Part shown: piece by piece, positions 35,861 through 43,726 of the stretch
How positions within the stretch are numbered: the first letter of the stretch is position 1
Layout of the letters: each line of letters begins with the position of its first letter
Assembly: GCA_020846635.1 (NCBI GenBank)
Contig: JADLDO010000028.1
Coordinates: 186,001 to 250,000, forward strand
Origin: Caldilineaceae bacterium
GTDB lineage: Bacteria; Chloroflexota; Anaerolineae; Caldilineales; Caldilineaceae
Length of the DNA stretch: 64,000 bases
Direction of reading: 5' to 3'
The notes under the pieces: generated by a model
What the model saw: the letters and a program-made list of their open reading frames with translations, nothing else
Told to the model about the DNA's origin: nothing
Databases searched by the model: none
Program-made: the position numbers and the translations under genes

Positions 35861-37288
35861 ATGCAGAAGTATCTGAAGTTCTATATCAATGGGCAGTGGG
35901 TTGAGCCACTGCAACCGGAAACCCTGGACGTGATCAATCCAGCGACGGAAGAACCTTTTGCCGTGATCAGCGTCGGTTCGGCGGCGGATGTCGACCGGGC
36001 AGTCAAAGCGGCGCGCGCCGCGTTTGCAAGCTATTCACAGACAACGATTGAGGAACGGCTCGATCTGCTTCACCGGATTAAGGAAGTCTATACAAAACGG
36101 TTTGATGATATTGCGGCGGCGATCTCCAACGAAATGGGTGCGCCGCATCGCCTGGCCTATGGCGCGCAAACCGAAGTCGGCCTTCGTCACCTCGATAGCA
36201 CCGTGAAGGCGCTCAAGACTTTCCCCTTCAACTCCACTGCGGGCAATGCCATCATCACCCATGAAGCAATTGGGGTCTGTGGTCTGATTACCCCCTGGAA
36301 CTGGCCGATCAACCAGATTGTGTCAAAGGTAGCGCCTGCCCTCGCTGCGGGCTGTACGATGCTGCTCAAGCCCAGCGAAATTGCCCCGATCAGCGGATTG
36401 GTCTTTGCCGAGGTGCTGGACGAAGCGGGCGTGCCGGCAGGCGTCTTTAACCTGATCAACGGCTATGGCATCACGGTTGGCGAAGCGATGTCGGCGCACC
36501 CGGACATCGACATGATGTCCTTCACCGGCTCAACCAGGGGTGGGACTGCGGTGGCAAGGGCAGCAGCCGACACAGTCAAACGCGTCAGCCTGGAATTGGG
36601 TGGGAAGTCACCGAATATCATCCTGGGCGACGCGGACTTTGACGATGTTGTCACCCGTGGCATCCGTTCGGTGATGAGTAACAGCGGTCAATCCTGCAAT
36701 GCACCGACGCGCATGATCGTACCCTCGGCGCGTATGCTCGAGGTCATCGAAATTGCCCGCAAAGCCGCGGCCAACATCACACCAGGGCAGCCGGACGATG
36801 AGGAAGCCGATATTGGCCCCGTCGTCAGCCAGGTGCAGTTTGAGAAGATCCAGCACTTAATCCAGACAGGCATCGACGAAGGCGCAACCCTGGTCGCAGG
36901 CGGGCCAGGCAAACCAGAAGGGCTGGAGACTGGCTATTTTGTGCGCCCCACTGTCTTTGCCAACGTGGACAACAAGATGACCATCGCCCGCGAAGAGATC
37001 TTTGGCCCGGTCGTCTCGATTCTCGGCTATGCCGATGAGGAAGATGCGGTCGAAATTGCCAATGACACGGCCTATGGGCTGGCAGGCTATATCTGCTCGA
37101 ACGATATGGAGAAGGCGCAGCGTCTTGCCAAGCGCATCCGCGCCGGACAAATTCATATCAATTATACAGGCGGCGATACCGACGTGCCCTTTGGTGGCTA
37201 CAAGCAATCGGGGAATGGTCGTGAAAAGGGCCTGTGGGGTCTGAGTGAGTTTTTGGAAGTCAAAGCCATTGCGGGTCTACCCGCCTAA
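35861..37288 (+). CDS. NAD(P)-dependent aldehyde dehydrogenase
   Basis: About 475 residues. Conserved positions of the family are present: CGLITPWNWP, KPSEIAP, the cofactor loop SFTGSTRGGTAV, the general base Glu in LELGGKSPNI, and the catalytic Cys in NSGQSCNAPTRM. The C-terminal EEIFGPVVSILGY and PFGGYKQSGNGREKG are intact. It oxidises an aldehyde to its acid. The frame opens at 35846, but the Met at 35861 has AAAGAGG about six bases upstream and is preferred. A symmetric hairpin follows the gene, before modA. Confidence 0.9.
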   Translation: MQKYLKFYINGQWVEPLQPETLDVINPATEEPFAVISVGSAADVDRAVKAARAAFASYSQTTIEERLDLLHRIKEVYTKRFDDIAAAISNEMGAPHRLAYGAQTEVGLRHLDSTVKALKTFPFNSTAGNAIITHEAIGVCGLITPWNWPINQIVSKVAPALAAGCTMLLKPSEIAPISGLVFAEVLDEAGVPAGVFNLINGYGITVGEAMSAHPDIDMMSFTGSTRGGTAVARAAADTVKRVSLELGGKSPNIILGDADFDDVVTRGIRSVMSNSGQSCNAPTRMIVPSARMLEVIEIARKAAANITPGQPDDEEADIGPVVSQVQFEKIQHLIQTGIDEGATLVAGGPGKPEGLETGYFVRPTVFANVDNKMTIAREEIFGPVVSILGYADEEDAVEIANDTAYGLAGYICSNDMEKAQRLAKRIRAGQIHINYTGGDTDVPFGGYKQSGNGREKGLWGLSEFLEVKAIAGLPA

Positions 37289-37299
37289 CGAGAACTGAC

Positions 37300-37339
37300 A
37301 AATCGCCTGGTGCATTGGAAGGACAGCACCAGGCGATTT
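37300..37339. terminator. 14-bp inverted repeat after aldehyde dehydrogenase gene
   Basis: AAATCGCCTGGTGC (37300-37313) pairs perfectly with GCACCAGGCGATTT (37326-37339) around a 12-base loop. It lies 12 bases past the stop. The A-rich side plus TTT side suits bidirectional termination or partial attenuation before modA. The T run is short. Confidence 0.55.
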
Positions 37340-37373
37340 CTACTGAACCCCTCTCAAAAAAGGAGCATTTGTC

Positions 37374-38255
37374 ATGCGCCGAGGACCACTCACCTTTGTA
37401 TGGTTATTGATCTTTGCCCTGCTCGGCGGCTGTATTGCTGCGCCCGCTGCGACCGCACCGGCAGAGACAGGGAAAGCGACTGCGGCTCCTGTAGAGGAGG
37501 ATGCTAACGCTGAGGAGGCTGCTCCCACCGGTGAACTCATCGTCTTTGCCGCCGCCTCATTGACTGATGCATTTACCCAAATCGGCACAGACTTTCAGGC
37601 AGCCTATCCCGACACAAGCATCAGCTATAACTTCGCTGGTTCGCAGCAGCTTGCCCAGCAGTTGGGCCAGGGTGCGCCCGCCGATCTCTTTGCCTCGGCC
37701 AATGCGCGCCAGATGGAAGTAGTCATTGAAGAAGGGCGCGTGGTCAGCGACACACAACGCACCTTTGTACGCAACCGGCTGGTGGTCATCACCCCTGCCG
37801 ACAACCCGGCGGCGATTCAGACGCTGCACGATCTGACAAAACCGGGCATCAAGCTCGTGTTGGCCGCGGCGGAGGTTCCTGTCGGTGGCTACTCGCTAGA
37901 CTTCTTGAACAAAGCTTCTGCCACTGTCGAATATGGCGAAACCTACAGCCAGACCGTGATTGCCAATGTAGTCTCCTATGAAGAAAATGTGCGCTCGGTG
38001 TTGAGCAAAGTTGTGCTAGGCGAGGCCGATGCAGGCATTGTCTACACCTCAGACATTGCGCTCGATGCGAGTCAGGTCAACCGGATTGACATTCCTGACG
38101 AACTCAACACCGTTGCGGCCTATCCAATTGCCCCAATCGGCGATGCGGAGAACCCGGAACTAGCGCAGTTCTTTCTAGACTACATCCTTAGCCCAGAAGG
38201 ACAGAGTGTCCTTGCGGACTATGGCTTCATTCCAGCTACGGGCGAAGAAGATTAG
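37374..38255 (+). CDS. modA: Molybdate ABC transporter substrate-binding lipoprotein
   Basis: A 293-residue protein. The signal ends in a lipobox LLGGC (near residue 16), then an Ala/Glu/Thr linker. The mature ModA domain begins ELIVFAAASLTDAFTQIG, with SYNFAGSQQLAQQL, GAPADLFASANARQM and FVRNRLVVITP. VVLGEADAGIVYTSD and QFFLDYILSPEGQ complete the fold. The ligand-binding serine regions (AASL, GSQQ) are kept. It would deliver molybdate or tungstate. No modB or modC follows; a short molybdoprotein-fold gene comes next. Confidence 0.88.
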   Translation: MRRGPLTFVWLLIFALLGGCIAAPAATAPAETGKATAAPVEEDANAEEAAPTGELIVFAAASLTDAFTQIGTDFQAAYPDTSISYNFAGSQQLAQQLGQGAPADLFASANARQMEVVIEEGRVVSDTQRTFVRNRLVVITPADNPAAIQTLHDLTKPGIKLVLAAAEVPVGGYSLDFLNKASATVEYGETYSQTVIANVVSYEENVRSVLSKVVLGEADAGIVYTSDIALDASQVNRIDIPDELNTVAAYPIAPIGDAENPELAQFFLDYILSPEGQSVLADYGFIPATGEED

Positions 38256-38312
38256 TGCAGCAAGATTCAACGAAGCAGCTATTTCAGGCAGCTATTTCAG
38301 GAGGTAAATCGA

Positions 38313-38795
38313 GTGGACGTAATTGACAGCTCCCAACAATTCGTTACAACATCGCTCCTTACGATTGATGGCCTGGTCGCCATGCCGCAAACATTTACGC
38401 CAGAAACACTGGCCCCGCTGGCACGCATCAGTCGTGTGGAAGATTTCCACTGCGACCACAAAGGCACAGCACATGGGCGATTATGGCGCGGCATCTCATT
38501 GCTGGAACTTATTCAGTCGGCCCAACCACAATCAGGGGCAGAGTATGTCCGTATCCATGCTCCCAATTACAGCGTTCCCTTACTTTTGACGGAGATTGAA
38601 GGCGCGCTGTTAGTGGATAGCATTGACGGTCAACCCTTGAACAGCGATGGCGGCACACCCTGGCGGCTCTATGTGCCAGGAGCGCAATGCCAGATCAGTG
38701 TCAAGTGGGTGAATCGGCTGCAACTGACAGCGACGCGTGGGGCAACCCCAACGGAACGGCTGGAGCGGGCACGCGAGCGCGGCGCAGTGCCGTAG
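38313..38795 (+). CDS. Short sulfite-oxidase-fold molybdopterin-binding protein
   Basis: A 160-residue protein starting at GTG, with AGGAGG about nine bases upstream. The family elements are LTIDGLVAMPQTFTPETLA, the candidate molybdenum-ligand cysteine Cys47 in EDFHCDHKG, W.GISLLELI, YVRIHAPNYSVPLLLTEIE, and the C-terminal GGTPWRLYVPGAQC. It is shorter than the YuiH-like protein at 7876 (210 residues), having lost parts of the C-terminal region. It follows modA and precedes a PadR regulator, so the molybdate link is consistent. Whether it still binds cofactor is unknown. Confidence 0.75.
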   Translation: MDVIDSSQQFVTTSLLTIDGLVAMPQTFTPETLAPLARISRVEDFHCDHKGTAHGRLWRGISLLELIQSAQPQSGAEYVRIHAPNYSVPLLLTEIEGALLVDSIDGQPLNSDGGTPWRLYVPGAQCQISVKWVNRLQLTATRGATPTERLERARERGAVP

Positions 38796-38832
38796 GCGTG
38801 CGCCAACTTCACCAGCTAGGCATGAGAAGACG

Positions 38833-39387
38833 ATGAGTCCACGAAAGAAAGAACCTTTAGCCCTTGAATATGCCCTGTTGGGCTTTCTGCGCCCAGGCCC
38901 TGCCCATGCCTATGAAATCTATCAGCGTTTTACACAGACGGAAGTGCTGCGCCTGGTCTGGCAGATCAAACAGAGCCAGTTGTATGCACTGCTGGATCGC
39001 CTCACAACAGCCGGTTATCTGACCAGTACCGTCGAGGCACAGGGAAACCGGCCCCCTCGCAACATCTTACACCTCACACCCAGCGGAGAGAGCGCCTATC
39101 TGCGCTGGGTGGTCGAGCCGGTGCGTCATGGGCGTGACTTTCGCCAGGAGTTCATGGCAAAGCTCTACTTTGCGCGGCTCGAAGGCCAAACAATGGTTGC
39201 CGGGCTGATCACGCAGCAGCAGGCGACCTGCTTTGAGTTACGCGCCGGTTTCCAAAAGCATTTAGCGTCGATGCCCACAGACGATGTCATGGATCGCCTC
39301 GTTGTACAGTTTCGCATCGAACAGATGACAGGCATCCTCGCCTGGCTAGAGACGTGCGAGACGACCCTAGCCTCACTCCACACTTGA
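38833..39387 (+). CDS. PadR-family transcriptional regulator
   Basis: A 184-residue winged-helix regulator. LEYALLGFLRPGPAHAYEIYQRF, then IKQSQLYALLDRLTTAGYLTS and LHLTPSGESAYLRW are the standard PadR N-terminal domain, followed by a helical Vir-like dimerisation domain. The open frame reaches back to 38737, inside the previous gene, but the Met at 38833 is the family start. Its last 15 bases overlap the end of the convergent beta-lactamase-fold gene. It may act on the palindrome at 35653; unproven. Confidence 0.88.
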   Translation: MSPRKKEPLALEYALLGFLRPGPAHAYEIYQRFTQTEVLRLVWQIKQSQLYALLDRLTTAGYLTSTVEAQGNRPPRNILHLTPSGESAYLRWVVEPVRHGRDFRQEFMAKLYFARLEGQTMVAGLITQQQATCFELRAGFQKHLASMPTDDVMDRLVVQFRIEQMTGILAWLETCETTLASLHT

Positions 39388-41433
39388 AAACGTATACGCG
39401 ATAGCTCCTTCGCCCAAGACGATGATGGGCTCGTCTGTCTCGCTGTTTGTCAACCGCAGCACAGAACCCGCCAGAGGTGGATCGTAGGCTACGTATCCCT
39501 CCAACTCATCTTCATCGTTTAGAAATGGCAGCAGGGTGGCTTGAAACTCGCCCGCGTCGAGCAGCAGCGCCTCGTTGTCCGCTGCCAGGGAAAGCGTGAT
39601 TTCGCCCAACGCTTCGTTGGCAAAGCGGCCCAGATAGGGCGTAACCGCGTCAACGTCCAATTCAGCGGCGAGTTGTTCCTGCAGGTCGGCATAACCTTTC
39701 ATGTATTGCTCATAGCCAAAGGTGATGCTTGGATCCGTCTCGAACTCCTGCTGAAAGACCATTTCCAGCAAGCGATAGCGAACGGCCTCATTGAAGAAGT
39801 TGGTCACGCGCGCATTCGTCAAGACAATGATGCCAAAGTCGGCATTGGGCAGAAAGGCCAGGTCAGAGGTAAAGCCGCCTGTGTTGCCACCATGATGGAT
39901 CATGGGCTGGCCTTTGTATGTATCCACAATCCAACCGAGGCCATAGCTGCTCTCGGCTGTCATCGACACTTGCGGTGTCCAGGTGACTTGTAGATTCTCG
40001 GCGGAGACAACACGCTCACCGTCCGGCGCTACGCCCTTGTTCAGTTCAGTGATTAGATAGCGCGCCATGTCCTCAACAGTGGACCAATGCACCCCTGCCG
40101 GCGCGACGGGGAGCAGGAGCCTTTCGATCTGGAGTGGAATCGGGCGGTACTCCCCGTCAAGGTATTGGCCGTGCGGGATGGCGTAATGATCACGCGCCTG
40201 TACTTCTTCAAACGAGAGGGTTGTGTTCACCATGCCGATGGGGTCCAGCACACGCGCCTGCATGGCCTGTGCATAGGCGTCAAAGAGGTTGCCATATTCG
40301 CCACCGTCCGCCGCGGCGGCGACATAACCGCCGGTTGCCACCATCTGGTTGCTGTATTGGAACGCTTCGCCAAAGCCGGTGAAGAACTCGAAGGTTGCCA
40401 GCGATTCAACCACATCTTCGGCGCTCATCTCGTCGGCATTGAAAAGGAATTCCAGATCGCGGCGGGGAACGCCTGTGCAAGCGCAAACCAGGTTACGCAC
40501 AGTGATCTGCTCTGTGAGCGTTGGGTCTGCGACACGGAACTCCGGCAGAATCTCCACCACGGGCGTATCCCAATCCATCAGATCATCATCGACCAGGGTC
40601 GCCATCAGCATGGTTGTGATGGTCTTGCCGGTAGAGCCGATCATCATGTGCATGTCCGGCGTCAGTGGCTCTCCGGTTGCCAGGTCGCGCGTGCCGAAGG
40701 CTTGGGTGTAGACAATCTCATCATTCTGGACAATGGCGACGGCAGCCCCAGGGATATTGAACTTCGGCATTGCCTCCTCAATATAGGCTTCAAGCTCGGC
40801 CAACATCGCCTCGTCAATCGGCAGCGGTTCAACATTTGTCAAATCAATTTGCTCAAGGGCGAGGATCGTAAAGCCGCTGCCGATGATGCCAATCTGTGCG
40901 CTGCGCCGCTGTATCGAAGCCAGATCCGCCTCAACGAGTTGCAGGTAGGCAATGCCTTGATATTGTTGACCACTGGCGATAGCAAACTGTTGATCATCGC
41001 CTGTATCATAAGCAATGCTGATGGCGCGGTCGACACGCTGAGCCGGTTCCTCGACAACTTCTTTCGGCTCCAGGTCAAAGGATGGATCGACCATCAACCA
41101 GGCACTCGCGATGGCATCCTCCAAGTTCTCTGCGCTCAAGGCCAGCACATGAAAATGGATGCCTTCTTCGGGGCTGATGAGCGTCGCATAGCCCTCGCCC
41201 TCTTCGACCGTCCAGTTTGTTGGGATAGGCACAGTGAACAAGCCTTCCGGGTCGGCGTAAACGGCTCCTGTTTCTGCCTCCACAGGAGCCGGGGCATCGG
41301 CTGCCGAAGCAGGCGTATCCGGCGATTCCGGCTGGATTGTCCATGTACACGCGCTGAGGAGCAGCGCCAGCATGAGATAAACAAGGGGTTTCGTGCGCCA
41401 GGCTGATTGGTTCGACAAATTCCGAAATCGCAT
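39373..41433 (-). CDS. Beta-lactamase-fold serine hydrolase lipoprotein with N-terminal extra domain
   Basis: A 686-residue lipoprotein. The lipobox is LLSAC (Cys29). Residues 55-190 form an extra domain (PEGLFTVPIPTNWTVEEGEG) that resembles bacterial PsbP-like/DUF folds. Residues 205-560 are a class C beta-lactamase/DD-peptidase-like domain with Ser267-x-x-Lys270 (GSTGK), a YSN motif (FQYSNQM) and HHGGNTGG. A C-terminal beta domain of about 110 residues completes it. It is probably a surface esterase or peptidase, not necessarily an antibiotic lactamase. Its stop overlaps padR by 15 bases on the opposite strand. A terminator for the gene upstream lies at 41490. Confidence 0.87.
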   Translation of the reverse strand: MRFRNLSNQSAWRTKPLVYLMLALLLSACTWTIQPESPDTPASAADAPAPVEAETGAVYADPEGLFTVPIPTNWTVEEGEGYATLISPEEGIHFHVLALSAENLEDAIASAWLMVDPSFDLEPKEVVEEPAQRVDRAISIAYDTGDDQQFAIASGQQYQGIAYLQLVEADLASIQRRSAQIGIIGSGFTILALEQIDLTNVEPLPIDEAMLAELEAYIEEAMPKFNIPGAAVAIVQNDEIVYTQAFGTRDLATGEPLTPDMHMMIGSTGKTITTMLMATLVDDDLMDWDTPVVEILPEFRVADPTLTEQITVRNLVCACTGVPRRDLEFLFNADEMSAEDVVESLATFEFFTGFGEAFQYSNQMVATGGYVAAAADGGEYGNLFDAYAQAMQARVLDPIGMVNTTLSFEEVQARDHYAIPHGQYLDGEYRPIPLQIERLLLPVAPAGVHWSTVEDMARYLITELNKGVAPDGERVVSAENLQVTWTPQVSMTAESSYGLGWIVDTYKGQPMIHHGGNTGGFTSDLAFLPNADFGIIVLTNARVTNFFNEAVRYRLLEMVFQQEFETDPSITFGYEQYMKGYADLQEQLAAELDVDAVTPYLGRFANEALGEITLSLAADNEALLLDAGEFQATLLPFLNDEDELEGYVAYDPPLAGSVLRLTNSETDEPIIVLGEGAIAYTFSSVE

Positions 41434-41489
41434 CTTCGGTTCGCTCCTTCTAAATTGAACCTGTCTCCGCTGCTAGAGATGACAGATAG

Positions 41490-41521
41490 AAAAAAAGGCG
41501 GTGGCCCATTCGCTCACCGCC
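41490..41521 (-). terminator. Intrinsic terminator on the minus strand
   Basis: Read on the minus strand, GGCGGTG (41521-41515) pairs with CACCGCC (41503-41497), followed by seven T (41496-41490). It terminates transcription from the PrcB-like lipoprotein gene before the beta-lactamase-fold gene. The rest of 41434-41658 holds no recognisable feature. Confidence 0.75.
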
Positions 41522-41658
41522 TCCACCAGCTACTGTTCAATTTTGCCTGCAACGGTTATCCCTGTAAGTAGCGTGCCGTACGAACACGGAATCCAGCCAG
41601 CAGAATTCTAATGCGGAGTTCTGCTCACTGATGTGCTCGACGATTTACGAGTTCCAGT

Positions 41659-42219
41659 CTATTCGACAGGTTGTCCGTACATAAGAAGCTGTGTGTACGC
41701 CACGATTTCTACAGTGGGGATCTCTGCGTTCTCTTCCGACCAGGGGATACTCGCAAAATAATAGTATCCTTCAGCAGGTGGCATCCTGTAGCTACCGGGT
41801 GCGGGATCGCTCAACTCCAGATAGACAAAAATCCGATCATTCGAGACCTGTACAACCCGATCAATCCTCAGTCTATAGTTGCTGTTTGAATAACAGGGGC
41901 GCAGCGCCAGCAACAAACGTTGGGTTCGGAAGTCTGTCAGTATGACCGCATCTGCGCCATCGATTGCAAAGGAGGTTTCATCGAGCGAAAATTGCGACAG
42001 AAGATCGTTCCACTCTGCCTCACTCTTGAGGACAACTAGCTGGGGATCACCCCCTAATTCCTCACAGACCCATCCCTGGCGCAGCCCCTCCACAGGCAGC
42101 AAATTGGCTGTCACTGTGGTGGGGGTGGGGAGTGGCGAAACCGGAGGGCCAAAACCACATGCCGTCAGAAAAGTTATCAATAGTAGGGCAGCGACAACCT
42201 TCACAAGCGTTCTCCTCAT
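41659..42219 (-). CDS. Small lipoprotein, PrcB-like
   Basis: A 186-residue lipoprotein with lipobox FLTAC (Cys21) followed by a Pro/Thr-rich linker (SPLPTPTTV). The mature part has EAEWNDLLSQFSLDETSFAIDGADAVILTDFR, RLRIDRVVQVSNDRIFVYLELSDPAPGS and YYYFASIPW, a layout recalling the PrcB C-terminal domain (regulatory subunit of a trypsin-like protease complex). The resemblance is by pattern only. It may be a cell-surface binding protein. It stands between the terminator at 41490 and the PIN gene, nine bases after the PIN stop on the same strand. Confidence 0.7.
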   Translation of the reverse strand: MRRTLVKVVAALLLITFLTACGFGPPVSPLPTPTTVTANLLPVEGLRQGWVCEELGGDPQLVVLKSEAEWNDLLSQFSLDETSFAIDGADAVILTDFRTQRLLLALRPCYSNSNYRLRIDRVVQVSNDRIFVYLELSDPAPGSYRMPPAEGYYYFASIPWSEENAEIPTVEIVAYTQLLMYGQPVE

Positions 42220-42227
42220 ACCCTTAA

Positions 42228-42671
42228 TTATTCTTGTGGTCCAATCAGGTGAATTTGATCTGAGAATCGCTTAAAATCATTGACATTGATAGTGAGCAAC
42301 GTATCAATGTCATACGCCAGCATTGTAGCGACGATATTGGCATCATGGACCTGCTTGCCTCGAGTCGGGTATTTCTGCAGCAAGAAAAGTAATTGCTTTG
42401 TCACCGCCTGAGTTTCGTCCGCAACATGAAACAGTGTTTGAACCATCTCCATCTGTACCATAACCTGCGATATGGGTAGCGTAGATGAATACGTATTGGG
42501 ATGAGTCGCCTGTACCAGATATTCTCGAAGCACCTGCCGACTAACCCATAGTTCGACCCCTCTCTCCCACATTCGCTGGATGAGTGTCTCAGTCTCTTGA
42601 TGGAGGGTCATTTGCAAAGTTAAGGCCCGCAGCAGCACATTTGTATCAACAAAGGCTCTAGCGCCCGTCAT
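42228..42671 (-). CDS. PIN-domain toxin-like nuclease (VapC-like)
   Basis: A 147-residue PIN protein. Asp9 in FVDTNVLLRAL, Glu in REYLVQAT, and Asp in VHDANIVATML form the acidic site that binds metal in VapC RNases. The listed long frame starts at 42710, but the Met at 42669-42671 is the conserved start and overlaps the antitoxin's last 14 bases. That overlap is typical of toxin-antitoxin pairs. Action would be cleavage of RNA, restrained by the upstream protein. Confidence 0.83.
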   Translation of the reverse strand: MTGARAFVDTNVLLRALTLQMTLHQETETLIQRMWERGVELWVSRQVLREYLVQATHPNTYSSTLPISQVMVQMEMVQTLFHVADETQAVTKQLLFLLQKYPTRGKQVHDANIVATMLAYDIDTLLTINVNDFKRFSDQIHLIGPQE

Positions 42672-42882
42672 CGTCGTACCAGTCCTCGCGGCGTAACGAT
42701 GGCTCTTCATTGACAGTTACGTCTACTTGGACAGCACGCAGTAACTTCATCTTCTCATCGACTGTTTGACCGTTCTGAAACCGTGACTGAATCCGTTGCA
42801 GCAGAAGTTGTTGTTGCTCTGCCGGCAGTTGTTCTACTAACGCGACCAGGGTTTCAAAAGGGATATTGAGTTGACTTGTCAT
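42658..42882 (-). CDS. Antitoxin-like small protein (VapB-like partner)
   Basis: A 74-residue protein. LNIPFETLVALVEQLPAEQQ is an amphipathic opening, followed by LLLQRIQSRFQNGQ and an acidic C terminus ending RREDWYDDDGR, suited to wrap a PIN toxin. The Met at 42880-42882 has GGGAG about nine bases upstream; longer starts at 42939 and 43017 lack this. No clear DNA-binding motif is seen, so the family is not certain. It lies 76 bases after the RraA-type gene. Confidence 0.7.
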   Translation of the reverse strand: MTSQLNIPFETLVALVEQLPAEQQQLLLQRIQSRFQNGQTVDEKMKLLRAVQVDVTVNEEPSLRREDWYDDDGR

Positions 42883-42958
42883 TGTGCTTAGCTCCCGAAT
42901 CTTTCCATTCGTTACCTGATAGTATACAGGAAAACTCATCTTGGTTTCAGGAATTGCG

Positions 42959-43666
42959 CTACAACACCCCATACTGATCATAGACTTCGCGCAATGTCCT
43001 GCCCGCGAGCAGATCATTACGCGTGTGGTTCTCCTTCTCCATCTTCTCCTGCGCCAGTTGGATCACCTGCTGCACCTGCGCTTTGGGGATGACGACAATG
43101 CCGTCATGGTCGGCGAAGATGAGATCACCGGGATGCACCAAGACATCGCCACAGCGCACCGGCAGGTCAATGCCCATCACGCGCGCCCGCCCTTTGGAAT
43201 CGAGCGGGCGAATCCCAGTGTAGTAGACGGGGAAACCCATGTCGATGATCTGTACTGTGTCGCGTATCTGGCTGTCGCAGACGCAGCCGACCGCGCCCCG
43301 ATATTGGGCGAGGGTGGTCATCAACTCGCCCCACGGCGCGTTGGTGCCGCCGAAATCGGTGGAATGAATGATCACATCCCCCGCGCCGAGGCTGTCCATG
43401 AAGTCGATCTCCAGACCATAGGGATCTTCCTCTACAACGTAATCTGTCTCCATCCAGCGCAGGGTGCGCGCTCGCCCCACAAAGCCACAGTTACGAATAT
43501 CGGGCAAGAGTGGGCGCAGCCGCTGGTGCATGGCCTGGTGACGATAGCCCAAGTCGTCCAAAATATCGCAAACGGCAGCAACATGCAGCTTCTGCCGTAC
43601 AAAGTCCAAAATTGCCTGCTCATCTGCCAGTGCATCGCCACTGATGCCCACGCGTAGATCGTTCAT
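42959..43666 (-). CDS. RraA/HMG-aldolase family protein
   Basis: A 235-residue protein of the RraA/4-hydroxy-4-methyl-2-oxoglutarate aldolase fold. Motifs in order are AAVCDILDDLGYRHQAM, GFVGRARTL, GDVIIHSTDFGGTNAPWGELMTTLA, GCVCDSQIRDTVQI (with Asp/Arg of the aldolase site), and VHPGDLIFADHDGIVVIPKA. Such enzymes split hydroxy-keto acids to pyruvate plus an aldehyde or keto acid. It follows an enolase-superfamily enzyme by 60 bases, a pairing common in sugar-acid breakdown. That gives a plausible catabolic order: dehydration, then retro-aldol cleavage. Confidence 0.85.
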   Translation of the reverse strand: MNDLRVGISGDALADEQAILDFVRQKLHVAAVCDILDDLGYRHQAMHQRLRPLLPDIRNCGFVGRARTLRWMETDYVVEEDPYGLEIDFMDSLGAGDVIIHSTDFGGTNAPWGELMTTLAQYRGAVGCVCDSQIRDTVQIIDMGFPVYYTGIRPLDSKGRARVMGIDLPVRCGDVLVHPGDLIFADHDGIVVIPKAQVQQVIQLAQEKMEKENHTRNDLLAGRTLREVYDQYGVL

Positions 43667-43726
43667 TTTGCTTTTTATCCTCTACTGCTTACGACTGCTT
43701 GCGACTTGTCATTACAAAACTCATTG

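Noticed and set aside
40087..41406. 439-codon plus-strand ORF
   Set aside because: Antisense shadow of the beta-lactamase-fold gene, with low-complexity basic composition and no motifs.
39373..41433. Antibiotic-resistance beta-lactamase
   Set aside because: The SxxK, YSN and HGG motifs show the fold, but size, lipobox and extra domains fit surface esterases/peptidases of unknown substrate.
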